The notes below the pieces were generated by a model that was not told the origin of the DNA, ran no database searches, and saw nothing but the letters and a program-made list of their open reading frames with translations. From UBA7396 sp034676185 (GTDB taxonomy: Bacteria; Patescibacteriota; Gracilibacteria; BD1-5; UBA6164), in the NCBI GenBank assembly GCA_034676185.1, contig JAUCCN010000010.1, positions 1 through 54,252 on the forward strand: a stretch of 54,252 nucleotides of DNA. Direction: 5' to 3'. Made by a program: the position numbers and the translations under genes. This document shows positions 1-9,717 of the stretch, piece by piece. Within the stretch, counting starts at the first letter, position 1; each line of letters opens with the position of its first letter.

Positions 1-142
1 TAGTTTCTGCTAATTCTCAAGGAAAATTTTGCATGAAAAAAGAAGCAATTTCTCTGTCAGTTTTTCAGGTTGATAAAAGAAATCATTCATTTAAAATATC
101 AAAATATTCTAAATTCGTTCAGAGGTGAATATATAAATTCAT
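1..142 (-). CDS. Hypothetical protein, partial (3' end cut by window)
   Basis: Only the first 47 codons are in the window. They start with ATG, 9 bases after the glutaredoxin stop on the same strand, so this gene probably shares its transcript. The peptide begins MNLYIHLGTNLEYFDILNEG and needs three UGA codons read as Gly to stay open. I recognise no family. The close spacing and matching codon use are the main reasons to call it a gene. Confidence 0.6.
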
Positions 143-151
143 AATTATTTT

Positions 152-418
152 TTAATGGTTATTTCAAAGTTTTTCCTCAAGTCTTCCTTCATCATTGAGT
201 TTTTTTATGTCAGTATATCCTCAAAGTAAATTTTCTCTGGTAATTTCTCAAATAAATATTTGAGGCAAAGTTCTCATTGCTGAAATTTGTACAAGTTCCA
301 TCAATTTTTCATGATCATCACTTAAGTCAACTTCCTTATATTCATATCATAATCCTCAAAGAAGTTCCTTTGCTAACATACAATACGGACAATAATCTTT
401 TGTAAAAATAGTAATCAT
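152..418 (-). CDS. Glutaredoxin
   Basis: This is an 88-residue thioredoxin-fold protein of the glutaredoxin family, which reduces disulfides or glutathione-mixed disulfides in the cytoplasm. The dithiol active site CPYC is at residues 10-13, the cis-proline region TLPQIF at 50-55 and the GGYTD glutathione-site signature at 66-70. Length is normal for bacterial glutaredoxins. UGA encodes Gly at residues 21, 24, 57, 66 and 84, and residue 66 is the first Gly of the family's conserved GG pair. It lies in a minus-strand run after a ferredoxin, with only 2 bases between them, so the two redox proteins are likely co-transcribed. Family assignment is secure; the physiological partner is not known. 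Confidence 0.95.
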
Positions 419-420
419 AT

Positions 421-720
421 TTAATAAATAGTTTTTAAAATAACTTCTCCTTGCTCATTTTCTGCTTCTTTCTTAATTGCTCAAATACAAGTCATCACCT
501 CATCATCTCATAAAGGAAATCACGGTTCATGACGAAATGATTTATCAATAAATTCTTCTCACTTCTCTATTTGGCACATACAAGCAGCACAAATTCAAAA
601 ATTACAAGCTGATTGCATTTCTATTCATGCATCAGTAATTTGTTTTAAAAGTGTTTGTCAAAGTTTTGCATCAATTATTTTTGTAATCTCTCAAACTTTA
701 TTTTTAATCGTAATTTTCAT
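421..720 (-). CDS. 2Fe-2S ferredoxin (plant/bacterial type)
   Basis: This 99-residue protein has the plant-type 2Fe-2S cluster pattern. Cysteines 39, 44 and 47 form CX4CX2C, and the fourth ligand is Cys78 in the sequence MTCIG. An extra Cys49 follows the third ligand. It should be a small electron carrier. UGA codes for Gly at several places, including residue 42 between the first two ligands, where Gly is common in this family. It is flanked by dut upstream and glutaredoxin downstream on the same strand with very short gaps. No dedicated reductase or biosynthetic partner is visible in the window, so the electron donor and acceptor cannot be named. Confidence 0.93.
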
Positions 721-736
721 AATTTCTTCTGTAACA

Positions 737-1165
737 TTATTTTATTCAAGTAGTTCCAAAACCTCCTCTGTCAGTATTTCCCATTGTCTCTACTACTTCA
801 AATTCTGCTTTTAAAATCGGAAGTAAAACTCATTGTCAAATACGAGTTCCATGTTCAATAGTTTGTACTTCATTTGACATATTCATATATGGAAATTTTA
901 AAGTATCATTATCTCCGCAATAATCACTATCAATAATTCCAACTGAATTTACTTGAATAAGTCAGTGTTTTTTGTATGTTGAACTTCTTGGACATACTTG
1001 TAAAACATATCATTCTGGTACTTCTACCACAGTTCCAGTTTCTACCAATTTAAACTCTCCTGGTTGAAATGTATAATCTCAAACACATTTAAAATCAAAT
1101 CCACAAGCTCCAGCTGTTTCATAAAATAATGGTTGTCCGTCTGACGTTTTAATTCTTACTTTCAT
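737..1165 (-). CDS. dut: dUTP diphosphatase (dUTPase)
   Basis: This enzyme hydrolyses dUTP to dUMP and pyrophosphate, which keeps uracil out of DNA. The 142-residue product shows the trimeric dUTPase motifs in order: AGACGFD near 18-24, PRSS at 59-62, GIIDSDYCGD at 76-85, HGTRIGQ near 105-111 and the C-terminal RGGFGTTG at 133-140. The last Gly of that closing motif is UGA. Cys replaces the usual Tyr in motif 1, and the arm motif is slightly shorter than the textbook form, but the catalytic Asp of motif 3 is present. The start lies 9 bases after the preceding gene's stop, consistent with an operon running from metG. Confidence 0.95.
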
Positions 1166-1174
1166 AATAAATAG

Positions 1175-1639
1175 TTATATATTAAAATTAATTATTGATA
1201 CTATTTTTTGAGCTAAAAATTCTAGTTCTCCTCGTATATACTCCTCCGATTGCACTTGTTTTGCCAAAACTACTCAAACTGGAGTCATATCATCATACAC
1301 AATAGCAATATTTATGTCTCATCTTTTTATTCAAAAATATATTTCATTATTTTGTGAAAGATATTTTTTACATTCATCTAAATTCCAAAATACTTCTACT
1401 CAATCATATCCCATTCCACTTAAAAAACTTTCTAAATTCTCTCCTGCATTACAATAACATAATGTGTGTTGAAAAAGAAAATTTTTTGCCCATGTATTTC
1501 GCGAACCTACTCATATTTTTACACATAATTCTTGGAAAAACTCTGAAAAATTATTCCCTTTCCCATCAAGACTTCTTTCATCGTGAAAGAGTGAAGAATA
1601 TGTTTGTTTTTCTCAAAAATGATTATGCAATTTTTCCAT
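1175..1639 (-). CDS. Hypothetical protein between metG and dut
   Basis: The 154-residue soluble-looking protein begins MEKLHNHFGEKQTYSSLFHD and ends in FNI. It contains no predicted membrane segment and no motif I recognise. Five UGA codons must be read as Gly. Its start codon lies two bases after the metG stop, so it is almost certainly translated from the same mRNA. Composition resembles its neighbours, with no sign of foreign origin. The central part has several aromatic and cysteine residues (WAKNF, TLCYC). No function can be assigned from sequence alone. Confidence 0.8.
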
Positions 1640-1641
1640 AA

Positions 1642-3273
1642 CTATACTTCAAATCTCAAAAATAAAGGTTCTCCTTTTTCTCTTATAACAAAAGTTTCAG
1701 TTTTTTCAATTAATTTTTGTAATTCTCCTTTTTCTAAGCTTTCAGTATAATCTTCAAGACCAAGTTTTGCAAACATTTCTGACATTTTTTCTGGAAAAAA
1801 TGGATACAAAGCAAGTCAAACTTGTCTGAGTCATTCAGCAATCGTATAAAGAACTTCTCTTGTTTCTTCCAGTTTTGTTTCATCTTTTATAGTTTGCCAA
1901 GGTTCTTTTTCATCTGCAAATTTATTTAATTTATCAAGTAAATAAAAAGATTGATCTAAAACTCCTTTTAAATTATATACTCCATAATATTCTTTGATTT
2001 CTCTAAAAAATATAATAGATAAATAATTATTTACTTTTTCACCATCTGTAATAATCATTTTATTAAATTCTTTTGCTGTATCTGGTTGAATATTTCAATA
2101 TAATTTTCAATCCAACTTCAAAGCCAAAACCACCACTCTATTCACTAAATTTCCTAAATTATTTGCCAGTTTTGCATTGTAAGTGAGAAGAGCTTGTTTT
2201 TCTGAAAAATCACCATCTTGTCAAATATGAAAACTTGAAAGTAAATACAAAGTAAGTAAATCCTTTGAATATTTTTTACTAAATTCTACTGGATCAATCA
2301 CATTTCATAAAGATTTTGAAATTTTTTGTCAATCAACCGTAAAAAATCAAGTCGTGAGAATATTTTGAGGAAGTTTTTGAAGATCTGTATTTTTATAATG
2401 CACCACTCCATCTTTTTCTTCTCATAAATGGTAAGCACTCGCAAGCATAGCTGGCCAATAAATAGCATGAAATCTGATAATATCTTTTCCAACTACATGT
2501 AAATTTGCTGGCCAAAAATTACTTTCATCTTTTCCAGCATCACTTTCATTGCAAACGGTCACATAATTAAACAATGCATCATACCAAACATATGTCACTT
2601 GTTCTTCATCAAATGGAAGTTTAATTCAAAATTTATTGGTTTCTCTTGAAATAGAAAAATCTTCTAATCCCCTTTTTACAAAAGCAATTACTTCATTAAA
2701 TCTTTCTTGAGGTTGTACAAAAGAAGGATTTTTTTCATAAAATTCCTCCAACCAAGTTTGATATTTTGAGAGTTTAAAAAAATAATTTTTTTCCTTTAAA
2801 TATTGTGGTTGAGTTAAATGATCAGGACATACTTTTACTCCATTTTTTTCAATTAAATCATCATCCTTTTTAAATGACTCACATCAAATACAATACATTC
2901 ATTCATAATCGGCCTGATAAATATCTTTATTATCAAAACTTACTTGTAATACTTCTCTCACACATTTATGGTGTCTTTGCTGTGTTGTTCTGATAAAATC
3001 AGTGTATTTTATCTCAAGTCCATCCCAAACTGCTTTGTGTTTTTCTGCCATGATGTCAAGATACTCCATCACTTCTTTTCCTTCTTCTTGAGCTTTTAAA
3101 ACAGCTTTTTGAGAATTTTCATCCACTCAAGTTGAAAATTTTACTTTTTTCCCATTTATTTTTTGGTATCTTGCGAGAGTATCACAAATAAGAGAACTAT
3201 AGGCATGTCAAATATGGGGAATTCCATTGGTATAATAAATTGGAGTGGTAATAAAAAATGTATCTTTTTGCAT
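1642..3273 (-). CDS. metG: Methionyl-tRNA synthetase
   Basis: This class I synthetase charges tRNA-Met for initiation and elongation. The 543-residue product has HIGH at residues 20-23, the KISKS signature of the ATP site (QKISKSLGN, about residue 310) and a zinc knuckle with CIGC near residue 135 followed by CPDH. The C-terminal dimerisation domain of longer MetRS forms is absent. ATG at 3273 is chosen because the peptide MQKDTFFITTPIYYTNG aligns with the usual MetRS start. A sigma-70-like promoter lies about 45 bases upstream. It heads a minus-strand cluster of at least six genes. About twelve UGA codons fall at Gly positions, one inside CIGC. Confidence 0.97.
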
Positions 3274-3315
3274 CTTGTTATTATAATTTTTAAAAAAATA
3301 GAACCTTTGGAAGAG

Positions 3316-3343
3316 ATTATATTAGTTTCAAGAGTTTTTTCAA
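3316..3343 (-). promoter_or_regulatory. Promoter for the metG cluster
   Basis: On the minus strand a TTGAAA -35 element (3338-3343) and a perfect TATAAT -10 element (3316-3321) are separated by 16 bases, about 43 bases before the metG start. An inverted repeat (3331-3339 with 3353-3361) overlaps the -35 element and could be a regulator site or part of an RNA structure. No regulator is identified. Confidence 0.6.
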
Positions 3344-3403
3344 ATAAAATATAAAAACTCTTTTTTATTTGCTCTTTTTTGGGAAGTATATAAAATAGTA
3401 AGT

Positions 3404-3603
3404 ACCAAAATTATAAGTATTTTTTATGTTTTTAGAAAAATAACACATCTGGAGAATTTAATCCACTCTTTTTGGTTATTTTTCTAAAAAGTGCTTATAG
3501 TTTTGGCGAACTTATAGTATTAAATTCTCCTTTTTGTTCGTCAAAACTATAAAGATATCAAAACTTATTTTGGCATTAAAATTTTATTTTTTAATGCTTT
3601 TAT
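3404..3603 (+). ncRNA. Candidate structured RNA / pilin leader with two kissing hairpins
   Basis: This gene-free stretch is packed with complementary arms. Hairpin 1 pairs 3429-3444 with 3475-3490, a perfect 16 bp around a 30-base loop. Hairpin 2 pairs 3496-3511 with 3536-3551, 16 bp with one G-U pair. The loops carry 12 complementary bases (3451-3462 with 3519-3530), so they can kiss. The 5' arm of hairpin 2 can instead pair with 3405-3417 (13 bp, one G-U), giving two exclusive folds. A terminator-like hairpin follows (3573-3581 with 3589-3597, then T-rich), ending a few bases before the pilin ATG. I infer a small RNA or a switch-like leader on the plus strand. A weak TATAAA at 3389 could start it. 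No known family is recognised. Confidence 0.5.
3573..3603 (+). terminator. Terminator-like hairpin directly before a pilin start codon
   Basis: GCATTAAAA (3573-3581) pairs with TTTTAATGC (3589-3597) around a 7-base loop and is followed by TTTTATT on the plus strand. The minus strand has no T-run after it. It ends about 8 bases before the ATG at 3605, so it either ends an upstream RNA or controls entry into the pilin gene. Bases 3517-3524 could pair with its 3' arm as an alternative. Confidence 0.5.
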
Positions 3604-3604
3604 T

Positions 3605-4983
3605 ATGAAAAATATAAAACATTATTTCAAAGGTTTTACATTGGTAGAATTGATTATTGTTATCACTATTTTAGCAATTCTTGCTACTATTGCATTCATT
3701 TCCTTTCAAAATTATTCTTGAAATGCAAGGGATAGTAATAGACTTTCTACCATTAAAAATATAGAAACTGGACTTTCTTTATTTCAAATAAAAACTGGAA
3801 TATTTCCAATTCCTGATACTCCAAAAATATTTACTGGATGAATTGATGGGAAATCTCAACTCAATCAAGGTATTATTTGAGAAAATGTTGCTAAAATTAT
3901 TTCAATGAATACTATCCCTCTTGATCCAAAAGAGAAAACTCATTATGTGTATTCGACTTTTTGAGGAAATAATAAATATTATCAAATATGAATTGATAGT
4001 GAAAATAATGAATTGAGTTTTATTTCTCAAGTGTATGCAAAATCTAAATCTTCCATTGTAAGATGAAACTATAGATTTGACCCAAGTCTTCCAAGTTTGA
4101 TTGTTGTTGAAAATGAAGCTCTCATAAACTCCTGAATATTTTCTCCAGAAGTTTGTTTTGTTATGAATAACTGAAAAAATACTATAAATAATTGTAATGA
4201 AACAAAAGAAAACATGAGCTTAAACAATTATGATAATGCTTTGGTTTGATATTGGGATATGGAAAGTATTACTGATGATTGAAAATTAAAAGATTTATCT
4301 GGGAATTTTGGAAATGGTAATTTTATAGCATTAGGTATGAATAGTGCGGTAGTAACTAAAGAAAAAGAAATATATAATTCTTGAATTTTACAAAATATTT
4401 TACCTAAAGAACCTCAAAAAATAAATGGTGTAGTTGGATGAGCTTTTGCATTTGATGGAGGGTGATATTTTACTATTAATGATAATAAAGAAATATTTAA
4501 AAATATAAATTATTGAGATTCTATTACTATAACTGCGATAATAAAAGATACCTGAGTAGTAGATGATACATTATGATGTGAACAATGACCAATATATCAA
4601 ACATATGCTTTTCAGCTTATAGATACAATTTATCAAATAGTAATGGGAGTATTTATGCATTACCGAATAGTAAGGGAACATTTTTCGCTTGATATAAAGT
4701 AAATTATTTTTTAAATGAATATCATTTATATACTTTTACAAAAAATGAAAATTCTGTATCTTTTTATATTGATGGAAAGAAAATGGATTCTAGAAGTATA
4801 AATATTTATACAGATGGATTAACAACATATCCTTTTGTATGACCTTTTATATGAGCATCAAAACATTGCGGATGAGGCTCCAATATAAATAGATTTATAG
4901 GGGAAATAGATGAAGTAAAAATCTACAATCGTGCACTTTCTCCTGAAGAAATTATGGGGCAAGCAAAAATTGTCTGATTTTAA
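3605..4983 (+). CDS. Type IV pilin-like protein with LamG-type C-terminal domain, frameshifted
   Basis: The N-terminus is a type III signal: a short basic leader, then G/FTLVELIIVITILAILAT, a classic prepilin cleavage site and hydrophobic helix. The rest is exported. The C-terminal part resembles a concanavalin-like LamG domain, with SFYIDGKK and FIGEIDEVKIYNRALSPEE. The two parts lie in different frames. The first frame (from ATG 3605) stops at 4700-4702; the LamG frame runs to TAA at 4981-4983. A one-base shift near the TTTT run at about 4603-4607 joins YAF to SAYRYN and restores a continuous domain. This may be a true disruption, slippage or a homopolymer error. A paralogue with the same head is at 7762-9582. 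Likely a surface adhesin or minor pilin. Confidence 0.75.
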
Positions 4984-5005
4984 AAATAAATTCTCAATAT
5001 TTCAC

Positions 5006-5032
5006 TTGCATATTGCCACTATTTCATATAAT
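5006..5032 (+). promoter_or_regulatory. Putative valS promoter
   Basis: TTGCAT at 5006-5011 and a perfect TATAAT at 5027-5032 are 15 bases apart, about 50 bases before the valS ATG. Spacing is short for a sigma-70 promoter; ACTTGC at 5004-5009 gives 17. It sits between the pilin stop and valS. Confidence 0.45.
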
Positions 5033-5033
5033 A

Positions 5034-5066
5034 TAAGAGAAAAATTGATTTTTTCTCTTTATTTTT
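5034..5066 (+). terminator. Hairpin with T-run between pilin gene and valS
   Basis: AAGAGAAAAA pairs with TTTTTTCTCTT around a short loop and is followed by TATTTTTT. It could end the upstream pilin transcript. Because it lies just downstream of the putative valS promoter, it would also sit at the 5' end of the valS mRNA and could act as an attenuator. Confidence 0.5.
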
Positions 5067-5080
5067 TAATTTTTTAAAAA

Positions 5081-7734
5081 TGACAACATTTTCTAAAAAA
5101 TATGAACCAGAAATCTTTGAAAAAGAGATTTACAAAGATTGGGAAGCTTGAAACTCGTTTATGCCAAAACCATCTACGACTGGGAAAACATTTTATATTC
5201 CAATTCCACCACCAAATGTCACTTGAGTTTTACATCTTGGACATGCCCTCACACTTACTTTGGAAGATATTATGGTCAGATACCATCGTATGATTGGTGA
5301 TGAAACTCTGTGGGTACCTGGAACAGATCATGCCGGAATTTCTACTCAAGCAAGAGTAGAAAAAATGCTTACTGAAACTGGAATCACCAGACAAGTTTTA
5401 TGAAGAGAAAAATTCTTAGAAAAAGTCTGGGAATGGAAAAATAAATACGGAAATACAATCACTCATCAAATGAGACAAGTTTGATCATCTGCTGATTGGT
5501 CAAAAGAAAGATTTACTCTTGATTCAGGACTTTCAAAAACGGTAACTGATGCTTTTGTTGATTTATACAATAAATGAATGATTTATAAATGAGAATATAT
5601 GGTAAATTATTCTCCTGCATTAAATACCGTTATTTCTGATCAAGAAGTCATTTATAAAGAAGAGGTTGGAAAACTCTATCACATCACTTATTTTGTATCT
5701 GGAAGCGATAATGAAGTAGTAGTTGCAACTACTCGTCCAGAAACTTTACTTTGAGATGAAGCCGTTGCCGTTCATCCAAAAGATAAAAGATATAAAGCAC
5801 TTTTAAAAGCTGGGAAAAAACTTATTCTCCCAATTTTAAATAGAGAAATTCCTATTATTTGAGACGAAATGGTAGATATGGAATTTGGAACTGGTGCGGT
5901 TAAAATCACTCCAGCTCACGATCCAAATGATTTTGAAGTGGCAAAAAGACACTCTCTTCCTCTTGACAATATTGTACTTGGAAAAGACGGAAATATGACC
6001 GCAAAAGCTGGAATATTTGCCTGACAAGATAGCCAAACAGCAAGAGAAAATATTGTGGAACTTTTAAGAGCAAAAGGAAATTTAGTAAAAGTAGAAAATT
6101 ATACTCATAAAGTTGGATATTGTGAAAGAAGTGGTTCAAAAATTGAAACGATTATTTCAACTCAATGGTTTGTAAAAGTTGATGAAATGGCAAAAAAAGT
6201 AATTGCGGGGTACAAGAAAAAAGACTTTGAAATCATTCCAGAAAGATTTAATAAAATATTTGAAGATTGGATTTATAATTTAAGAGATTGGTGTATTTCA
6301 AGACAACTCTGGTGGGGACATAGAATTCCAGCTTATTATCATAAAGAGACTGGAGAAATGGTAGTAAGTAAAGATGATTTATCTTTAACTGGAGAATACA
6401 CCAGAGATGAAGATGTACTTGATACTTGGTTTTCATCAGCTTTATGGCCATTTTCAGTATTAGATTTTGATTTTGAAGCAAAAGTTCAAAGTGAACTTTT
6501 TCAAAAATTCTATCCAGCTCAAGTTTTGGAGACTGGACACGATATCATTTTCTTTTGGGTAATCAGAATGCTTTTATTTTGATATGAATTCACCAATCAA
6601 ACTCCATTTAAAAAAGTATATTTTCATGGTCTTATCAAAGACAAACACGGGAAAAAAATGTCAAAATCTCTCTGAAATGGAATTGACCCACTGGATATGA
6701 TTGAAAAATATTCAGCTGATGCTCTGAGGCTCACCGTAAGTGTTGGAAATACTCCTGGAAATGATTTGAAATTTGATGAAGATAATGTAATGGAAAATAA
6801 AGTTTTCATCAATAAATTATGGAATGCAACTCGTTTTGTGTATACAAATTTATTTGAAAAATCTTCATATAAAATTGATAATTATGAAACTCTTGAAAAA
6901 AGAATTTTGGATAATTATGATAATTTAATGTTTCACGAAAAATGGATTTTATCTCGTTTAAGAAATATTTCTGATAAAGTAAATGAAGGAATGGAAAAAT
7001 TTAATTTTTCTGAAGTTGGAATTGAGCTCCAAACATTTACCAGAAATGAATTTTGTGATTATTATATTGAAGAATTTAAAATAACTCGTGAAACCTCACA
7101 ATTTGGAAATGATGTTATTATGTATGCTATTAACAATATTTTAAAATTATGGCATCCATATATTCCATTTGTAACGGAAGAATTATGGAATAAAATCTGA
7201 TTTGAAGGAAAACTTATTGAAAGTGAATATTCAAAAGTAGCATTAAAAGCAGATAAAGAAATTGAAAAAGATAAACAAATTTTAATTGAAGTAATAAAAG
7301 AAATTAGAAACCTGAGAGCTGAAAATAATATTATGCCTTCAACTCCAATCAAAGTAGAACTCAAAGTGAAAAAAGCAAAACTTGAGCTATTTGGAGATGA
7401 AAACTTAGATATTATTTCAGGAATTGTAAGATCAGAAAGTACACAAATAGTAAATAAACCAACTTCTGAGAATCTTGTTTATGCTGTTACAAAATCTTGA
7501 ATTGAAGTATTTGTGGATAACTCAAATGCAAAAGATATGGAAGGTGAAATTGAAAGATTAAAACTTACTATTACAGATACAAAAGAATATATTTGACTCT
7601 TAGATAGAAAACTTCTTAATGATAGTTTTGTAAGGAATGCTCCTCCACAACTCGTAAGAGCTGAAATGGAAAAAAAAGCAGAAGCTCAAGAAAAGTTGAA
7701 AAAATTAGAAGAAAAATTAGAAAAAATCAAATAA
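5081..7734 (+). CDS. valS: Valyl-tRNA synthetase (apparent 1-base frameshift near start)
   Basis: This class I synthetase charges tRNA-Val. Motifs include the HIGH-type HLGHALT near residue 50, the editing-domain sequence ATTRPETLLGDEAVAVHP, WWGHRIPAYY and KKMSKSLGN near residue 526. The C-terminus is a coiled coil ending EEKLEKIK, as in the ValRS tRNA-binding arm. From residue 8 (5101) the frame is open to 7734. The best start, ATG 5081 (MTTFSKK), is one base out of frame: the A run at 5096-5100 has five As, and six would join KK to YEPEIFEKE. The correct frame has TAA at 5095-5097 and no ATG before the conserved region. So either one A is missing from the sequence, or initiation is unusual. 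Confidence 0.9.
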
Positions 7735-7764
7735 AAAAATCCGTGGATTTCACGGATTTTTTTA
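7734..7764 (+). terminator. valS terminator, shared tail-to-tail
   Basis: AAAAATCCGTG pairs with CACGGATTTTT around a 5-base loop and is followed by more Ts. The stop codon of the minus-strand gene at 7762 lies in its far flank. As both arms end in A and T runs, it can terminate both convergent genes. Confidence 0.85.
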
Positions 7765-9582
7765 TTTTAAGAAGATATATCAGTTTTCTCAATTTCCTAT
7801 TGGACAATACCATCCATTCACTCACTTAATAGCAAATCATCTCCTACACTCATCACCTGAAACACCTGTATATGCAAATCATTCAACTCAAGTTAATTGT
7901 CATCAATAATTTGTAGGCGTGTTATCTATTGTATTAAATCAAAGATGCATATTATTTTTATAAGGTCCATACCATATTGTTCCTCAATATGTCGGTTTTA
8001 CTTTATTACTTACTTGACGAGTAGAAGCAAAAGTATCAGAGGTGTCAAAATAAATACTCGCACTAAAGTTATCATTATTTGCTCTATAGATTGTTTTAGG
8101 AATAGTATTTATCAAACTATCTGAAAATTTAAAGGTAGATGTTTGTCCAAGTGCTGAAAAGCTCCCAACTGCATTAATATTTCTATGATTATAATTTCCT
8201 GTAGTTGCTCTTACTACTAAAGTCCATCATCCATCATCTCTTGTCATATCACAATATACCTTAAAAGCAGGATTTGTATCTGGTTTTATAAAATAAATTC
8301 AGTCTCAAACTGCTCCAGCATACGTATAATTTCCACTTGGGTTTTTATATCCATTACAATTGGTAGCATAACTTTCATCAGACCATCTTTTTCCTCCATC
8401 ATAAGCTACAATATTTCTTTTACAATCAGTTCATACTTGAGTAAATCAAGCATTACAAGAAATAATTTCATCTATATTTGAGTATGTAATAGTTTGTCCA
8501 TCTGATAATAATGTTAGAGTAAGAGTAAGTTCCTTCTTTCCTCATGCAATTGAATGATATAATCAAGTTTTTGTTATAGGTGTTCCAAATAAGAGAGAAA
8601 TAGATGGAAAACTCCATGTTATATTATTATAAACCACTGAATCTATTTGGATTGATTTTGGAACACAATTTTCTCATTCATATCATTCATCACAAATAAT
8701 AGGAAGATTTTCATTTTTTGAATTTTTTATTGGAGTTTTATCTCATAGAATTTTTTCCTTCAAAACCAATTGATCTTTTACTCAAAAATTAGTTAATATT
8801 TGTTTCTCATTATTATCTAAATTTTCTTGTTTATTTGAAATATTTTCTAATTCTTCTTTACAGATTGTTGTAAATGCACTGTCTGGGTCATTCCTCATAA
8901 TTTTTACTACTTGATCTGGTAATATTTTCAATGATTCTTGCAAAAATCAATATGGAAGATTTTCACCTTTATTCACAACATATATAGGAGTATCTTGCAT
9001 TGCTCCTGTCAAAAGAAGGTTTACACTTCCAGTATTACTCCATATAATACTAGGAATATTTACATAAGAAACACATCATCACTCTAATAAATTTCCACTC
9101 TGATATTTTACAAATCATTTATAGTTTCACTCTACTTTTACTTGATATCAACTTGCTTGAGTTTGAAGAAAAAGTGGACGATATCCAAAAGGTGATTCAA
9201 ATACCGTTGCAAGTTGATACTCCTGAGCATCTTCACTTCTTGCATACACATAATTTGTTTGTATTTTTGGATCTTTTGGAATAGTATTGAGTTGTATCTG
9301 TTTTGATATATTTGGTCAAATTTCTCAATTTATTATATACAAAACTCATTGGATAAGTCCTTCCTTTATATCTCATTCTGGAATTGGATAATTTCATGTT
9401 TTCACTTGGTATAAAGATAATCCTGTTTCTACATTTTTTAAAGTTGCTATCCTACTTCCATCTCTCGCATTTCCTCCATAACTTTTAAAAGATATAAATA
9501 CAATCAGTGCCAGAATTGAGAGTATAGTTATTACTATTATTAATTCTACTAACGTAAAACCTTTTATTTTTTTATTTTTCAT
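7762..9582 (-). CDS. Type IV pilin-like protein with fibrinogen-like C-terminal domain
   Basis: This 606-residue protein starts MKNKKIKGFTLVELIIVITI, a canonical prepilin peptide with cleavage before Phe, and shares its first 60 residues closely with the LamG protein at 3605. The C-terminal part matches a fibrinogen-like lobe: NPSGNYTYAG, then FKVYCDMTRDDGGWTLV near residue 450, where the second Gly of DGGW is UGA, and late sequences GFAIKGVNGWYC. Such lobes bind glycans or proteins in other systems, so surface adhesion is inferred. Many cysteines suggest disulfides. Immediately upstream is an 8-bp tandem repeat that may alter expression. The full frame is intact with about 35 UGA codons as Gly. 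Confidence 0.85.
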
Positions 9583-9588
9583 TATAAT

Positions 9589-9633
9589 AAAATTATAAAA
9601 TTATAAAATTATAAAATTATAAAATTATAAAAT
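9589..9633. repeat. 8-bp tandem repeat (AAAATTAT)x5 upstream of the fibrinogen-domain pilin
   Basis: Five exact copies of AAAATTAT run from 9589 to 9628, with a partial sixth. They begin 6 bases before the pilin start at 9582. On the minus strand each unit contains TATAAT, a perfect -10 element. Slipped-strand changes in copy number would alter promoter spacing or leader length, a known mode of phase variation in other bacteria. That role is inferred here. Confidence 0.85.
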
Positions 9634-9717
9634 AATATTTTTTACTATAATATCATATTTTTTTTACTTTTCAACTATTTCTTATATAGTATTAAAAATA
9701 ATAATAAATAATATTCT

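Noticed and set aside
5081..5104. Programmed -1 frameshift in valS
   Set aside because: The site does not form a standard X-XXY-YYZ slippery heptamer and there is no obvious downstream stimulator; a missing A is simpler.
7897..8124. Plus-strand open frame of 75 codons
   Set aside because: It is antisense to the fibrinogen-domain pilin, whose minus-strand frame has clear domain signatures.
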